From Strobilurus pachycystidiatus (lineage: Eukaryota > Basidiomycota > Agaricomycetes > Agaricales > Physalacriaceae): a stretch of 64,000 nt of DNA. Each line of letters opens with the position of its first letter. The stretch's first letter is position 1. Of this stretch, positions 51,291 to 62,717 are shown piece after piece. Below the pieces are notes generated by a model. It made no database searches. It was given only the letters and a program-made list of their open reading frames with translations, and was not told where the DNA came from. The stretch spans positions 2,046,001 to 2,110,000 of the forward strand of contig JAHLMK010000003.1 in assembly GCA_019915135.1 (NCBI GenBank). The letters run 5' to 3'. Position numbers and translations under genes: made by a program.

Positions 51291-52934
51291 TTGCCAAAGT
51301 AGATGGTTCCCGACACAAATGCTCAGCAATAGATCTATATTTTCCTGAACTCTTCCATACTTCTCTCCAGGTAGTTAAATCATCATCCTGAGCAGCACAT
51401 GCTCATATGACGCTTTAGTGATGCCATTTTGCCGGTTGCACCCGAAATGCTCACTTTGGCAAATAGTCTGCCACTTGACGGTTCTCCAGTTGTGCTCAAT
51501 GGCCCCTGCTTACTTAGGTTACAGTGCCTTCATATGCCTTTCCTGTATGTCTGGATGACAGCTGACAGACCATAACGGCCCTCTTCACCGCAGAGTGTAA
51601 TTGGGAGCAGGCTGCGCAGTGACAGGCTCGAACACACGGCCGGCTAATCGGGCCGGACTTGGCTTGGGCCAAAACGGCAGGCAACACAAATCGTCGTGTC
51701 CACCAACGGGCAGCAGCAGGGACGGGCACGGTCAAGTAAGTACTATTCATGAACACTACTCGCAAACGGGTGTGAAAAGTTTGTTAAATGAATGAGCAGC
51801 GGCGCAGCAATACCGAGAATGATCGTGATCGACCTCTCTCCTCTCCTTCCACCTTGACCTTGACCACCATGGGGTTTGACATTTTGCGTTTAATCCGATC
51901 CGCCTGTCTGACAATTTCTAGCTGGCTATGCATGGCATCGGACGACCTCTCGAGCTCGGCTAGGGACGACGTACAGGGACCTAGCAAATAAATACGCGTA
52001 AGCCCCGCAAAAGGGCAGCAGACGGCGAGATGCCAGGTTTTGATGGAAATATTCTTTGGAGAGGCGGCGGGACCATGTTGGCGCGGGCGCGTCTGCTGTC
52101 GACGCCGCGCAGCCGGCCGGTAAGTCCTTTTTGAACTTCATGGTACTGACGACGACGGACGCCGTTTGACACCGTCTCCGTTCGTTGACCATTGTTCGCT
52201 GATCATTATTCCTAGGAGTTTTTTGCCAAAGCCTGTGCCACCAATACTCGCCATCCATTATTCCTCGTCACTCCGCACCATCTGAGCTCCTCTCCGACCG
52301 ACACCGACACTCCTCCGTTGCTTCGGATTACTCATGCTTGGCTGAGGCCACCCGAGCAATTGCGCGGGAGGATTCGTCAGGCATGAAATGACTGTGCGAG
52401 TCTTGTACAGGTGCTCAATAGAGTACTCTCGCAAGTATCAATTACGACGCGGGTAGCAGAAGATTCACTTAGACTCATTTGCCGGGCTGTCGTTTGTTAC
52501 ATATATATGTCAAGATTTTATTAGTGCTTAAAACAGGTGTCATGAGACGACGACGCGCGCTCAATGAGTCTGCGGGCGCGTCGAGTCGTCAAACTCCAAG
52601 CTCAAGAAAAGAAAAGAAAAGAAAAGCAGGAAAGGAAAAGTACGCTAACTGAAAGTTCGAAATAAACACTACAAGAGAGTTCGAAATACTAATTAAGAGA
52701 GTCCAAAACTAACACTCTGAAATGATCGATGTCTAAGAGAGTCCGAAACAATATTTAAAAAGACGCAGACATAGTCCATGCAAGGGCAAGTGAAACAAAG
52801 AGATAGGACAGGACCACGCCACAATACAGAGCAGAGCCGAAAAAAGAACGACGCAGAACGACGCGACGAGCGGAGCGCGCCGAGAAAGAATGACGCGACG
52901 AGCGCGGCCGAGATGAAATAACGCTAATGTTGCA
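51291..52934. other. Gene-poor 1.6-kb region
   Basis: No gene is supported. Two minus-strand frames (51514-51765, 51926-52258) are short, Arg/Ala-rich and without domains. The right part has an AAAAG tract (about 52608-52630) and a purine-rich imperfect tandem repeat (about 52650-52760). Confidence 0.4.
52650..52760. repeat. Imperfect tandem repeat of AGAGAGTYCRAAA motifs
   Basis: Four spaced copies of the motif GAGAGTTCGAAA or GAGAGTCCGAAA and near variants are separated by 18-30 bp of A-rich sequence. Unit length is irregular. Confidence 0.55.
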
Positions 52935-55900
52935 TTAAGACGATTCCGCCGTCAGAATGCCCTCCAGCACGTAGGCGACATCAGCCACCACTTCCTCCCA
53001 CTCCTCGAGTAAAGCCGTCGCTGGACGCCCGCCTTGTGGACCTGAATGATGGGTGAGGCCCCACCAGTAAATGCAGGCGATCACCGAAATCACCCCATTT
53101 CGTCCATTCGCATTCTGAAGGATGCCCCAGTGACGGTCCTTGGTAGGTTTGAGGCGATGTTCGGCTGTCAAAGGACCCTCGACCTTGGCGACGTCCCTCC
53201 ACGCAGGCTGCATCGACTTCCACCAAACCCAGAACTGGCGTGCAAACCCTGCCACTTCCCCACGTGGCAAGGATGGAACGATTTTTCTCTTTGCCTTCTG
53301 CCAGGCAGCAACATGAGCCGGGCGATGAAGCGAGGGCAGGTTCAGCTGACCGATCTCAAACTTCTTCAACCCCTCGACACGAAGCCACAAGTTCAAGAGA
53401 GTCTGATACATTGCAACATCGAGACCGCTCAAGTTCTTGTGACACGTCGCGACCCAATCCGTCCATTCCGCGGGATTAAGAGGATTGAATGGCGGGGGAG
53501 GTGAACCCGGTGGTGCCGACGCTCTGGCTGCGGCCATTGCAGCGCGTGTGGAAGGAGGTTTCGCGACAGCGGAAGGAGGTTTCGCGACAGTCTTTGCTGT
53601 CGAAGAAGGTTTATTGGGAGGTCCGGGATTCGTCGTGGAAACTCCGGGCTTCGCCGACGAAGGTCCCGACGAGTGAGGTTCTGCTGATGAAAATGGGTTC
53701 GTGGTCGGTCCAGGGCTTTGCTGTCGAGGTTCTGCTGTCGACGGAGGGTTTGTGGAAGGTCCTAGTTTTTGCTGTCGTCTGTCGCCGTTTGGAGGGACGC
53801 GACGTTGGCGGGTGACAGGTGGTACCGAGTGCGGAACAACGTCAGAGGTGCGGTTCAAATGAGGGAGTACTGTCGCGCGAGTAACCTCTGTCTCAGGCCG
53901 AAGCTGAGGCCGAGGTCGAGGCAAGGAAGCAGGACGGGGTCGCGTAGATGTAGATGGGGTCGAGGCGCGGTGTGGGCGTGGGGCAGGCGAGTGGTGTTGG
54001 GCTGAGGCTGCAGCTACACGGATGATGTTCTTGGTACGTGCTGCTGCGGCCTCGAGCTCCATCTGGTCCACGGGATCCATCGCGAAAGGACCATCTAAAT
54101 CCCATTCGAAATCAGCCCGAGCGATAGTAAGATCCTCGTCGGAAGACTCCGTTCTGAGGAGCGTGAGCGTGGGTTGGCGCTTGTCTTTGTCTGAGCCTTC
54201 CTCTTCCGGTATGACGTTCAAACGACGTCGTTTTCCCTTCAAGGACACAACTGGCGGGGAGTCATCTGAAGCCACGTCGCGCGGGGGTGTGAAGCCTTCA
54301 GCAGTATCGATCCTCATCGAGTCGTCCTTGGCAAGAGCGGGAGGGGAAAGGGAAGGGGAGGAAGATCTTGTGCGCCGAGACCGTTGACGGGGATGGTCGC
54401 CGACCTGATTGGCCATGGCGAGTAACTGGCCTTTCGTTGGTCCCGTCGCACCCGTGGCCTTGTTTCGTATGCTGACGTCGCCGAGGGAGGCATCACCGCC
54501 GGGGCGATGCGACTTGGTTTTCGCCTTCGCCTTGTTCTTACTCTTCCTCTGCGCTGGCGCTGACTTCGGTTCGGGAAACGCCCTCTTCTGTCTTTTCATG
54601 GGCCTATCCTCTCCTGCGTCATCTTCCAGCCCGTCCTCCTCTTCATCATCGCCCTCGTCGCCTCCAGCCTTCTGCTCGATCACTTTCTTGGGACGACCCC
54701 GAGGGCGCTTGGCCGGAGATCCCTCCTCTCTACGGCGTTTGCGCTTCAGCTCTCGATTGTTTCTGCGCTGAAGACGTCCAGCAAAACCCTCGGGTGCACC
54801 GCCATCCTCGTCGTCATCCTCGCCGACCTGCTGGTCCGCCGTATCCTTCGGAAGCTCCATTGACTGAACAACAATGACAATCTTGTCGGGATCCAAGTCG
54901 GTCAACTTCTTGGGGGACGGGGTCTTGCTGGGGGAGGCGCTGCCGGGTAGAGCTGCCGCTTGCAATTCTTCCTTTTCTGAGTCATCGTAAACGTCGGCGC
55001 TTTGCTCGCTCATCTTAAAAAAGAAAACGTACTGTAGGCATTATCATTCAGAAAATCCTGGAACGACTTGACGTGAACTCCAAAATGGGCTGTCTTCGCG
55101 AAATTGGCAGGGATTGGGTCATGATTTTCGCCTTTGGCAATCCTGCACGACAAAATGAGAGACGATGAGTAAGATCATAATAAATTGAGCGAACACGAGA
55201 TAAACTTACGCTTTCACAATGAGCTTTCCTTGGTCGCGTGGTTGCGGTACACCCATCAAGAAGGAAATCTTGCTATTTAACATCGTACTGATACTCTCGA
55301 AGAAAGGGTCAAGCAAGTACGGGAGATCTTGGAGTAGCCTAAATGATAAAAGAACAAAGTCAGAAATGCGCCTGGCAAATTTGAACAAGAAAACGAACTG
55401 TTCGGCATCCTCGGGATCAAGTCGCTCGTTGACCTTCTCGGACACCTTCTCTCGTCGTGCCGCCGCTTCCGCTCGAAGGGTCGTCGCCTTGTCCTGATAC
55501 TCCTTCTGAACTGCCTCTGGCTGGGCGTGAAACTCTCCCGCATTCCAATGCATTTCCTCCCCCGCCCTCTCGAGTCTTGATTTCCCGGTCTTCTTAAAGC
55601 TAGCGAGGAAGCGCTGACGAAATTCTGGCGGCTGATCTTTGGCGTAGAGTTGGAAGGGATGAGGGACGCGAGCAGAGTTAACGCCGATACCAAGAAGTTC
55701 ATGGACCATGAGTGATGCGAGCGAATCGTTCAACGCCCCGTTTGCAGCACCAGTAGAGCCAGACGGTCCTGCGCGACCCTTCGTGCCGCCCCGGCCTCGC
55801 TTACTGCCGCCTAGTTTGAACTCATATTTTAGCCATCGCTCGTAACTCTGCGGACATGACATTCAGCAGATATTCTCTGATGCGCAGAATATGGAAACGC

Positions 55901-56415
55901 ACCGCTCGAAATCGCTGGATTTCAGCCACTTTCAGTAGACGAGCAGCTTTGGCCTGAGGGGTCTCGTTCCGTCGGCGAGCCGCTTTGGCTTGAGGCGTCG
56001 GCGTCAGGTCGTCTTCGTCGCGTGCAGCTTCCTCCTCGTCCGAACAGATATCACTACGCTCGTCCAGCGCCTTCGACGTAGCCCCCCACGGCCCGAAGGT
56101 ACCAAATACGCGTAGCATTTCATTGGCCGCCACTGTCGCGTAGGCGGAGCCGAGCTTTGTCGAGAGGGTATTGTCCTTCTGGAATTTGGCGGAGTGATGA
56201 GTCCTGGCGTATTCGAGGGCGCCGCCCTGGAGCCAGCCTTTCCCCCACGGTTTGAGCTTAGGAAGTTCGTTGCCAGAGGAGGAATCAGAATTGTGGTTGT
56301 CGTCGTTGTCGTCGTCGTCGTGGCCGGACCTGGTTTCCCATCAATAACATGACTTTCGATCAAAACATACTTACCCCGGTTCCTCGCTTCTCGCTTTCGA
56401 TTTATGCTTCGCCAT
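52935..56415 (-). CDS. Orphan nuclear-type protein with HMG-like and AT-hook regions
   Basis: A multi-exon minus-strand model starting at 56415 (MAKHKSKARSEEPG), with exons 56375-56415, 55903-56329, 55847 downward, and a last long exon ending at 52935, about 1,000 residues. The N-terminal part is Asp/Asn-rich then ordered (KPWGKGWLQGGALEYARTHH). The segment RVPHPFQLYAKDQPPEFRQRF plus KEYQDKATTLRAEAAARR resembles a degenerate HMG box. The last exon contains an AT-hook (KRPRGRPKK), long acidic, basic and Pro/Ser-rich tracts, and a conserved-looking C-terminal domain (EWTDWVATCHKNL, WVWWKSMQPAWRDVA, RHWGILQNANGRNG). The join near 55000 is uncertain: the last 692 codons could instead be a separate gene starting at 55013. 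Similar unnamed proteins are common in mushroom genomes. Function unknown. Confidence 0.6.
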
Positions 56416-56858
56416 TGCTGGGAGGTTTTGCCGGTCTCAAGACTCTGACGCCGTGGCTCTCTGAAGCGGTCGGGGAGGGTGTTTCCTGGCTCGGCTACCA
56501 AGGTGGAGACGGATTTAATGATTTCCAGTAAGTCGGTGAACTGACTGATACTGCACTTCTTCCCTTCTGCCAGCGGGGCGCCACATTCTCCGGGAAATGC
56601 CTTGCTCAGAAGGACGCCGCAGGTTACCGTACGGGGTGACTTAACTTAATTAATTTTCCTCCCGGTTACTAGATTTGTCTCCTACTCGGCGAACGAGGCG
56701 CCATATCTCCCGGCAAATGCCTTTGTTATACGCCGCGACGAGCCATTCGCCTATTTAAACGTCTCGTCGCCACCCAACCGCTCCTTACCCTCTTCCTCTC
56801 ATCTCATCCAGCCCAACTCAACTTCCCATCACCACGTCCGTCGTCCCACTGACCAACA
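56416..56858. promoter_or_regulatory. Divergent promoter region with a repeated 27-bp element
   Basis: A 443-bp gap between divergent starts. An imperfect 27-bp repeat beginning GGCGCCA and ending AAATGCCTT occurs at 56577-56603 and 56697-56723. A TATA-like ATTTAAAC lies at about 56753, about 100 bp before the plus-strand ATG at 56859. Confidence 0.5.
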
Positions 56859-57824
56859 ATGGCTCGCAAAAGCAGTGTTCCTCCTCCCATGTCCGCCCAG
56901 GAGATAATGGGTACGCGGCCATCGTTGGTTGTTCATCATCTCGTTCTTACCGTCGCCTCCAGACCTTGCACAGCGCCTAGTCAGCGTTTCTCTCACGTCT
57001 GGTCAAGCCAGCCTGCTCAACAACCTCGTCACTTCGGCGGTGGCGCCTGGTACGTACGATCTTACTTTCTGAACATTGGCGTTGGCGTGTGCTTACGTGT
57101 CTCGTTACGCGTTTTATACAGGCTCTACCGCCGGCACTGGCTCAGTCTCTTCTGGTACGTGTTCCCCTTCTCGGTGATTTCCGTAATTGAACCTTGTCTC
57201 GCTTGCCAGGGCCCATCCCACCTCCGTATGCGTCCCAGGCGCCCGCCCCGGCTCCGGCGGCTCCTCCCGTCCTGGTTCCCGTTGTAGTCCACCAAGCGGC
57301 GGCTCCTGCTCCTGCTCCTGCGGCGGCGGCGGCTCCTGCTGCTCCACCCGTTGCGGCGCCTCAGGCTCCGGCAGTTGCTATTGCGCCTGCCGCTGCGCCT
57401 GCCGTCCCAGTGGTGGCGGTTGCTCAGCCGGCGCCTGCTCAGCCTGCCCCGCTTCGTAAGTCTTCATATTCATCGCATTGATGTAATTGGCCTAATTATT
57501 CTCTATCTTCTATCTTCCTTCAGCGATGACGCCCTACGCCGTCATTCCCTCCCACTATCCCTTTCAACGTCCGGCTCCTGGGACTCCTGGGCCCTACTAC
57601 GCCGTTTCTCGCGGCCGCGGAGTCGTTGGCGTCACTGCAGGCTGGTTAGTAACTTTATACCCAAACTGCCGTTCTAGACTAACTCATTTTCCTCAAGGAA
57701 CCGCACTTCCTCCCACGTCATTGGCGTTAGCGGCTCGGTTTTCGAATCAGTGCCCACGATCGAGGAGGGCTGCAAGGTTGTTCAGGACTCCATCGACGCC
57801 GGCGAGGCGATGTTCCTGCCCTAA
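56859..57824 (+). CDS. Small protein with Pro/Ala-rich linker and viroplasmin/RNase H1 N-terminal-like domain
   Basis: Six exons (56859-56910, 56963-57049, 57122-57154, 57210-57455, 57524-57644, 57698-57824), about 220 residues. The N-terminus is short and helical (MSAQEIMDLAQRLVSVSL), followed by a Pro/Ala linker of about 80 residues. The C-terminus (GTPGPYYAVSRGRGVVGV, then GWNRTSSHVIGVSGSVFESV and EEGCKVVQDSIDAGEA) matches the small hybrid-binding fold found at the N-terminus of RNase H1 and in viroplasmin-like proteins: an aromatic YYAV, Gly-Arg-Gly turn, Trp, and a Ser-Gly-x-x-F strand. No RNase H catalytic domain is attached. A nucleic-acid-binding role is inferred only. Confidence 0.75.
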
Positions 57825-58220
57825 GTTAGTCGGGCCCGTTCTTCTTACTGGTGCTGTTTTGTCACGTCGGGGTCCTTTATTTACCGTTCTTTACCTTTGT
57901 GCTGTGGTCTGTAGTATGTAGTGTAGTTTGGGTGTAGGGTTTCATGTGTTTTGGACTCTCGTTGTAATTTGTGCGCGAAAAACAAATATATCGTTATCGT
58001 TGTGTTGTTCAATTTCTGTGCGGTGTCCCAGAGAACGAGCTCCAGTTTACCGCAAGTTTGTGTGATGACGGATTGCGTCCAGTTTCTGAGAAACGAGTTT
58101 CTGAGAAAGAAACGAGTATGTCAACGGTTGCTCGCAACGTTTCTTCCTCTCAGAACTTGACCTCAGACTGCCTCAGTGTAATATGTCTTGCTTTTATCAT
58201 GTCAGCTGTTGCTGAAATCG

Positions 58221-58539
58221 TTCTCTCTCTGGGTCGGGGCACACATTCAAGGTAGCTTCAGCTTCCGCGCCCGTCTTGTATTGACCAGTCTGTTCTGTCC
58301 TCCCTAGTTCTTCTCTTGTTACTCTTCTCTGGGTCTTGTCTGGGGCAATCTGTACATCGATGATCCTCTTTTTAGACGCTCTGGGGCTATCATGCTCAGC
58401 TATTCTCTCTGGGGTCGGGCGGGCACGCATTCAAGGTAGCTTCCGCGTCCGTCTTGTATTGACCAGTCTGTCTTCCTAGGTCTCCTTTCTGTTACTCTTC
58501 TCTGGGTCTTGTCTGGGGAATTCTGTGCATAGCGATGAT
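58221..58539. repeat. Direct duplication of about 140 bp
   Basis: Copies at 58221-58364 and 58402-58539 share CTTGTATTGACCAGTCTG and CTCTTCTCTGGGTCTTGTCT in the same order, with small indels between them. Confidence 0.85.
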
Positions 58540-59156
58540 GTGCTTTGAATAATTTCGAAGATGCGCCCGTCTCGCTCACCACACACCACCCACGCACGAT
58601 GCACTGGCCAACGACAGGCTGCATAATCTCGTCTCATTACCTTTCCTGAACATCCTTCTCACGCAGAGAGCGCGGCTGGCTGCCTTTGATACTATGTTAC
58701 TTGACGACTTTGCCCCAGAGGCTACAAGCGACATTGCGTCGCGTCGATCTCGATCGAGCATGTCGCGTAGAATTAGAACCGGTGTATGAAGTGGTCTTTG
58801 CAACTGTTGTTCCTCGTCACTCATTCCATGTGTATGTGTATGATTTAACTGTGAGTTGTAGGCATTTCTACTCATCTGAATGTAGTCATAGTCATGGGGG
58901 AAAAGATTGTATCAAAAGAATCTATACTCGCTCTGTCCGTCCACTCCAGTGTCTCAAGAACTCAAGTCAGCTATCGCGAGGACACCCACCTGAGCAAACA
59001 TTGTCTTTACCTACTTCGATGATAAAGCGTTACTTTCGCTATTCGCTCGGTGATAGGGTAGTTTGGTGATAAGAGAATCCTTGATATCTATGACTTTCTA
59101 GTCTGGTGCGCGCGCGCAAACTTATTATTATGACGCGGGCGGAGTGTTAGTGCATG

Positions 59157-59253
59157 CTTACTGCCTATGTTCTCCCTGCGCCCGGCTATCTATCCCACTG
59201 AGCATACTTACTGCCCTATGTCCTCCCTGCGCCCGGCTGTCTATCCCACTGAG
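59157..59253. repeat. Tandem repeat, two about 47-bp units
   Basis: Units 59157-59202 and 59207-59253 share CTCCCTGCGCCCGGCT and CTATCCCACTGAG with one or two mismatches. Confidence 0.85.
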
Positions 59254-59621
59254 TGAACTCTAAACATGAAACAGAAACATATATTTGAATCATAAGGAAA
59301 CTGACTGAATCAGGTCGAATCTCCAAAGGCACGACGGACGCGTAATTGCCGACTGAGAAGGAGCGGCTCGACCCGCTGTCACTGTAAAGGAATGGCGCGG
59401 AGTGTTCGTCAACTTTACTGACCTGTCACCCATGTCTCCTCATTCGCAAGCGTCAGGCTATCACGGAGCGACCGTGAGTGAGTCTTGAACACAGAACATT
59501 CCAAGAAACAGAATTGAAACATGAGGAAATTTGGTTACATGTATGAGATGTCATGTGCAAAGGCACGACGGGCGGGTGACTGCCGAGATTGAGAGAAGGA
59601 GCGGGTCGACCCGCTGTCATA
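59254..59621. repeat. Diverged direct repeat ending in a palindrome
   Basis: Two copies (about 59254-59382 and 59477-59621) share AAAGGCACGACGG and end in the palindrome AGCGGGTCGACCCGCT (59600-59615). In copy 1 (59362-59377) the palindrome has one mismatch. Confidence 0.7.
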
Positions 59622-60149
59622 TATACCTAACGAACCGCGTTCCGTTTCTAGTTACGTTAGAGTCGCGCGCCACTAATATTTGCGGGCAGCCTTGAGTGTC
59701 AACCAGTCTGAATGCACAATCCTGGACGTTCACTTGGGACGGCGCAAACATATGTGACGGAAATGACATGGAACTTACCAAGATGCAATTAGAGTGAGTG
59801 CCTGGCGGGTCTGGCCGGACCGGGGCCGGGTTCTGTAAACGTGCCATGGTAACGGTTGATTGACCGGTTCCGCTGCTTCTCTTAAGTACAGTGACAGCGG
59901 GTGCAGCCGCCCCCCATCTTGGAAGCGGGGTGTGGCGCTTCCACCACATATCTCCAACATTGAAGGCTCTTTCCTGAGCCTCAGAGCACCCCTGCGTCTC
60001 TGCACCACCCACCGCGCGGTGAATGGGTTGGAGTCTGTCGACTCCACCATGGGACGCGCCCACCCATTCACATAGCCGGTCTCCTCACTCGGGCATTGCC
60101 CTCGACGGGGTCCTTCTCGCCGCGGGCCATCTTTGTTCGGCGTTTTGTC

Positions 60150-60507
60150 TTGCATATTCTGGTGCGCACAATTGGCTTCGCTTCTGGGATTTACTAACGG
60201 CAGTGAAGCCACCAGAGAAGGTCTTACGCTTCAATCATGAATTCTCTCCCTTCTCAATTACAATGTCTTGCTCGGGCTGCTACAACCAAGACGCCACCAT
60301 CCAAATTTGGTTTTATGGTCCCCCGATCTCCTGCCTTGCGTTTTCTGGTGCGTACATCGTCCTTGCTTCTTGGATTATCATTAACGGCAGTGAAGCTACT
60401 GGAGAAGCCCTTCCGCCTCATCCACGAATTCCCTCCCCTTCTCAAATACAACGCGTCGCTCAAATGCCTCAAACCCCAATACAAGCATCTGGATTTGGTT
60501 TCATGAC
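60150..60507. repeat. Two diverged 170-bp tandem units
   Basis: Copies 60150-60317 and 60334-60507 share TTCTGGTGCG, AACGGCAGTGAAGC and ATTTGGTTT in register, offset 184 bp, with many substitutions. Confidence 0.75.
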
Positions 60508-60709
60508 TTCCCTATCGGTGTGTCTCATTTCTCCTTTGGCGCCTCGCAAGTTTACGCCGACACATCTGTAGGGCTTTTCCCCGGGCGCAGATCGATCGCC
60601 TCGAATTCCACACGGTCATATCTACCTGCTCGGACTCTGGACTTCTCGACGTTCGTTCCCCCCATCCACCATCCCATTTCTGCTCTGTCCTCTTCGTGCT
60701 GCGACACTC

Positions 60710-62385
60710 ATGGCTTCCCCTATGTACCCCAGTAGCGCACTCAAGCCGGGTCAAGACGCCACGCAAATTCTTCCCGGTCGCCTGCGCGAGTTCCAGCTCT
60801 ACGAGAGACTCCGACGCGAATCGCGTCCCGGTGATAGTATCATCCAGCTGCCTTTGATAACTGTCGTTCGTGATATTTTCCCTGGACGTCTTGCGTCTGT
60901 CGCTTACGCGCCTGTCATTATAGCCCGGCCAGCAGTATCTTCGGGGATATAGCGTACGACTCCCTTCTTCTCATGCATCCAGCGTGCGCGACTAATTCCA
61001 GGTTTGTTAGAGGTTCGAGATGGCAGAATTGCGATGGATCCTGGCCTGGTCCCCGAAGTGGGCAGATCGCTTCGACGCCTGCCAGTGGCCCGAGCTACAA
61101 TGCGTGGAGCGCACACTTGGGCGCGCTATGCAGGAACGCTTTCCCATTCCTCCGTGCGAGGATCTGGAGTACCAGCTGAAGCACCGTGTCCGAGTATGTA
61201 TTGCTTTTTTCAATCCGTTGGTCGAGACTACCTGCTGACCCGTCAATTTTCTAGGCCGCCGTCGAATGTCTCTATTATTGGCACTGGCGTCGTCGCCAGC
61301 GTTGGGGTCTGCCTCAGCCGGGCCCTTTGCCCCATCCCACAATCCGCATGCAACGTTTCGACCGACCTGTCCCCTTCGAAGAACGCCAACGCCGCCCACG
61401 AGCCGGACCCACCCCGCGCGGCCCTCATGAGCCCCGCCCTAATCTTCCACCCCGATTCCAACCCATTCGCACCTTGCCTATTGGGCGTGAAGCCTTGGTT
61501 GAGGGAGCGTGTGCCAATCTTCGTGCTCAGATTGAACATCGTCACGAAGATACCTTCCATGGCGGCTATGCTCGCGTCCAACAGAGTCTCGTGCGCCCTG
61601 TCGCTTCTGGGAGAGCCAGACCTCCGGCCGTGGCGCAGTCTACTCCTGTTCTTGACGGCCTTCATCTCGAGGCTCTCTCGGCCGTCTTGAAGAGACTCAT
61701 CCCTGGGAATTCAATCGCCGACTCCTGCCGTGCGCTAGCGGAGGAGATTGCACCCATCCGGGGAGCGCCTTCTGCCGTCCAGAACGGCTTGGACCACTTG
61801 GAGCGCGTCACCGGCGAATTCAACAAAGCTATGGCTCGGGAGCTCCTTAGTCGCCGCGATCAATTGCGGTGGCGCGAATCCGCTCTCGTCTCTGGATGGG
61901 AGGATGAGTGGTACATTCTACAAGAGGACGATCTCCGTGACCGCCAGGCCATCAACCGTACGTTCGGTCGGGCTCAGTCGCCTGCTCCATCCTCCGCGTC
62001 GTACCGCATTCACAGTTCCCCCTACTTTGTTGAGCGTCGACGCTCCGCTGACCCTCCCTCTACTCCTATGCCTGACGATGGCGGCATTGATCCTCGCTAT
62101 TTCGAAGCCCTCCTCGCGGCGACGGCAACGGCGAACCGGGAGGTTGGCGGCGATGACTGGGTGCATGAGGGATCCAACGGCGACGTGTTCCGAGAGGGAG
62201 AGGAGGCGGGCGACGATGCGAGTGAAAAGGTAATTGGGAGTTCCTTCTACCGTGATCTTGCCTATCGTCTTCATGTTGACGCCCCCATGGACAGGACCCT
62301 CGTCCGGGCACTCGTCGAGCACCCGTTCGAGGCGTGCGAGTTGCTAAATACCTGCGTCGATGATATGATGATTGAACACCTTTAG
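60710..62385 (+). CDS. Orphan protein, three exons
   Basis: I do not recognise this protein. Exons 60710-60934, 61011-61193 and 61255-62385 join in phase 0 at both introns to give 512 residues. The start follows a pyrimidine-rich leader. Exon 2 encodes MAELRWILAWSPKWADRFDA with Trp-rich helices, and exon 3 continues VECLYYWHWRRQRWGLPQPG into a Pro/Arg-rich stretch. It then has a long helical part (FNKAMARELLSRRDQLRWRE) and an acidic C-terminus with PRYFEALLAATATANREVGG. The composition is typical of lineage-specific mushroom proteins. The first intron's acceptor (TTTGTTAG at 61010) was chosen because the nearer AG leads to a stop. Confidence 0.6.
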
Positions 62386-62717
62386 TTGTATTTTCTTTCT
62401 CCTTGTCTCTGTACCTATCTATATTGCTGTCGTTTTACTTCACAAATATCGCATACAAACCAAAACTTAATATATCTTGAACTAGTCAACTTTGGCTGAC
62501 TTCCGTTGACAATGATGAATTCTCTTCAGTTTGAACTTCAACGCATAAGTACTTGGCGTAACGGTAATCCCGACCACTCCGAAGGCCGCCTTTCTCAATT
62601 GAAGCAGACCGGTCTAGACCTGGATCGCCCTAGACCTCCACGCGCCAAATGAAACCCTACACCTGGAGCAGGCACAATGAGTTGTCATACAGATTACATC
62701 ACAGCGATATGTTACAA
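62386..62717. other. Convergent 3' intergenic region
   Basis: A 332-bp gap between convergent orphan genes, with no ORF or repeat recognised. Confidence 0.4.

Larger units (their letters stand above)
57825..60709. other. 2.9-kb non-coding region with several diverged duplications
   Basis: No gene is supported. It contains a pair of about 140-bp repeats (58221-58364, 58402-58539), a tandem 50-bp-offset pair (59157-59202, 59207-59253), a diverged pair at about 59254-59382 and 59477-59621, and a 184-bp-offset pair (60150-60317, 60334-60507). ORFs in the last pair are short and change frame between copies. Confidence 0.55.

Noticed and set aside
51926..52258. 110-codon minus-strand ORF
   Set aside because: No recognisable domain, biased composition and no clear gene structure. 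It may be a fragment but cannot be supported.
61004..61690. 228-codon alternate frame within the 60.7-62.4 kb orphan gene
   Set aside because: The three-exon model joins a longer frame in phase with consensus splice sites. This frame ends early.
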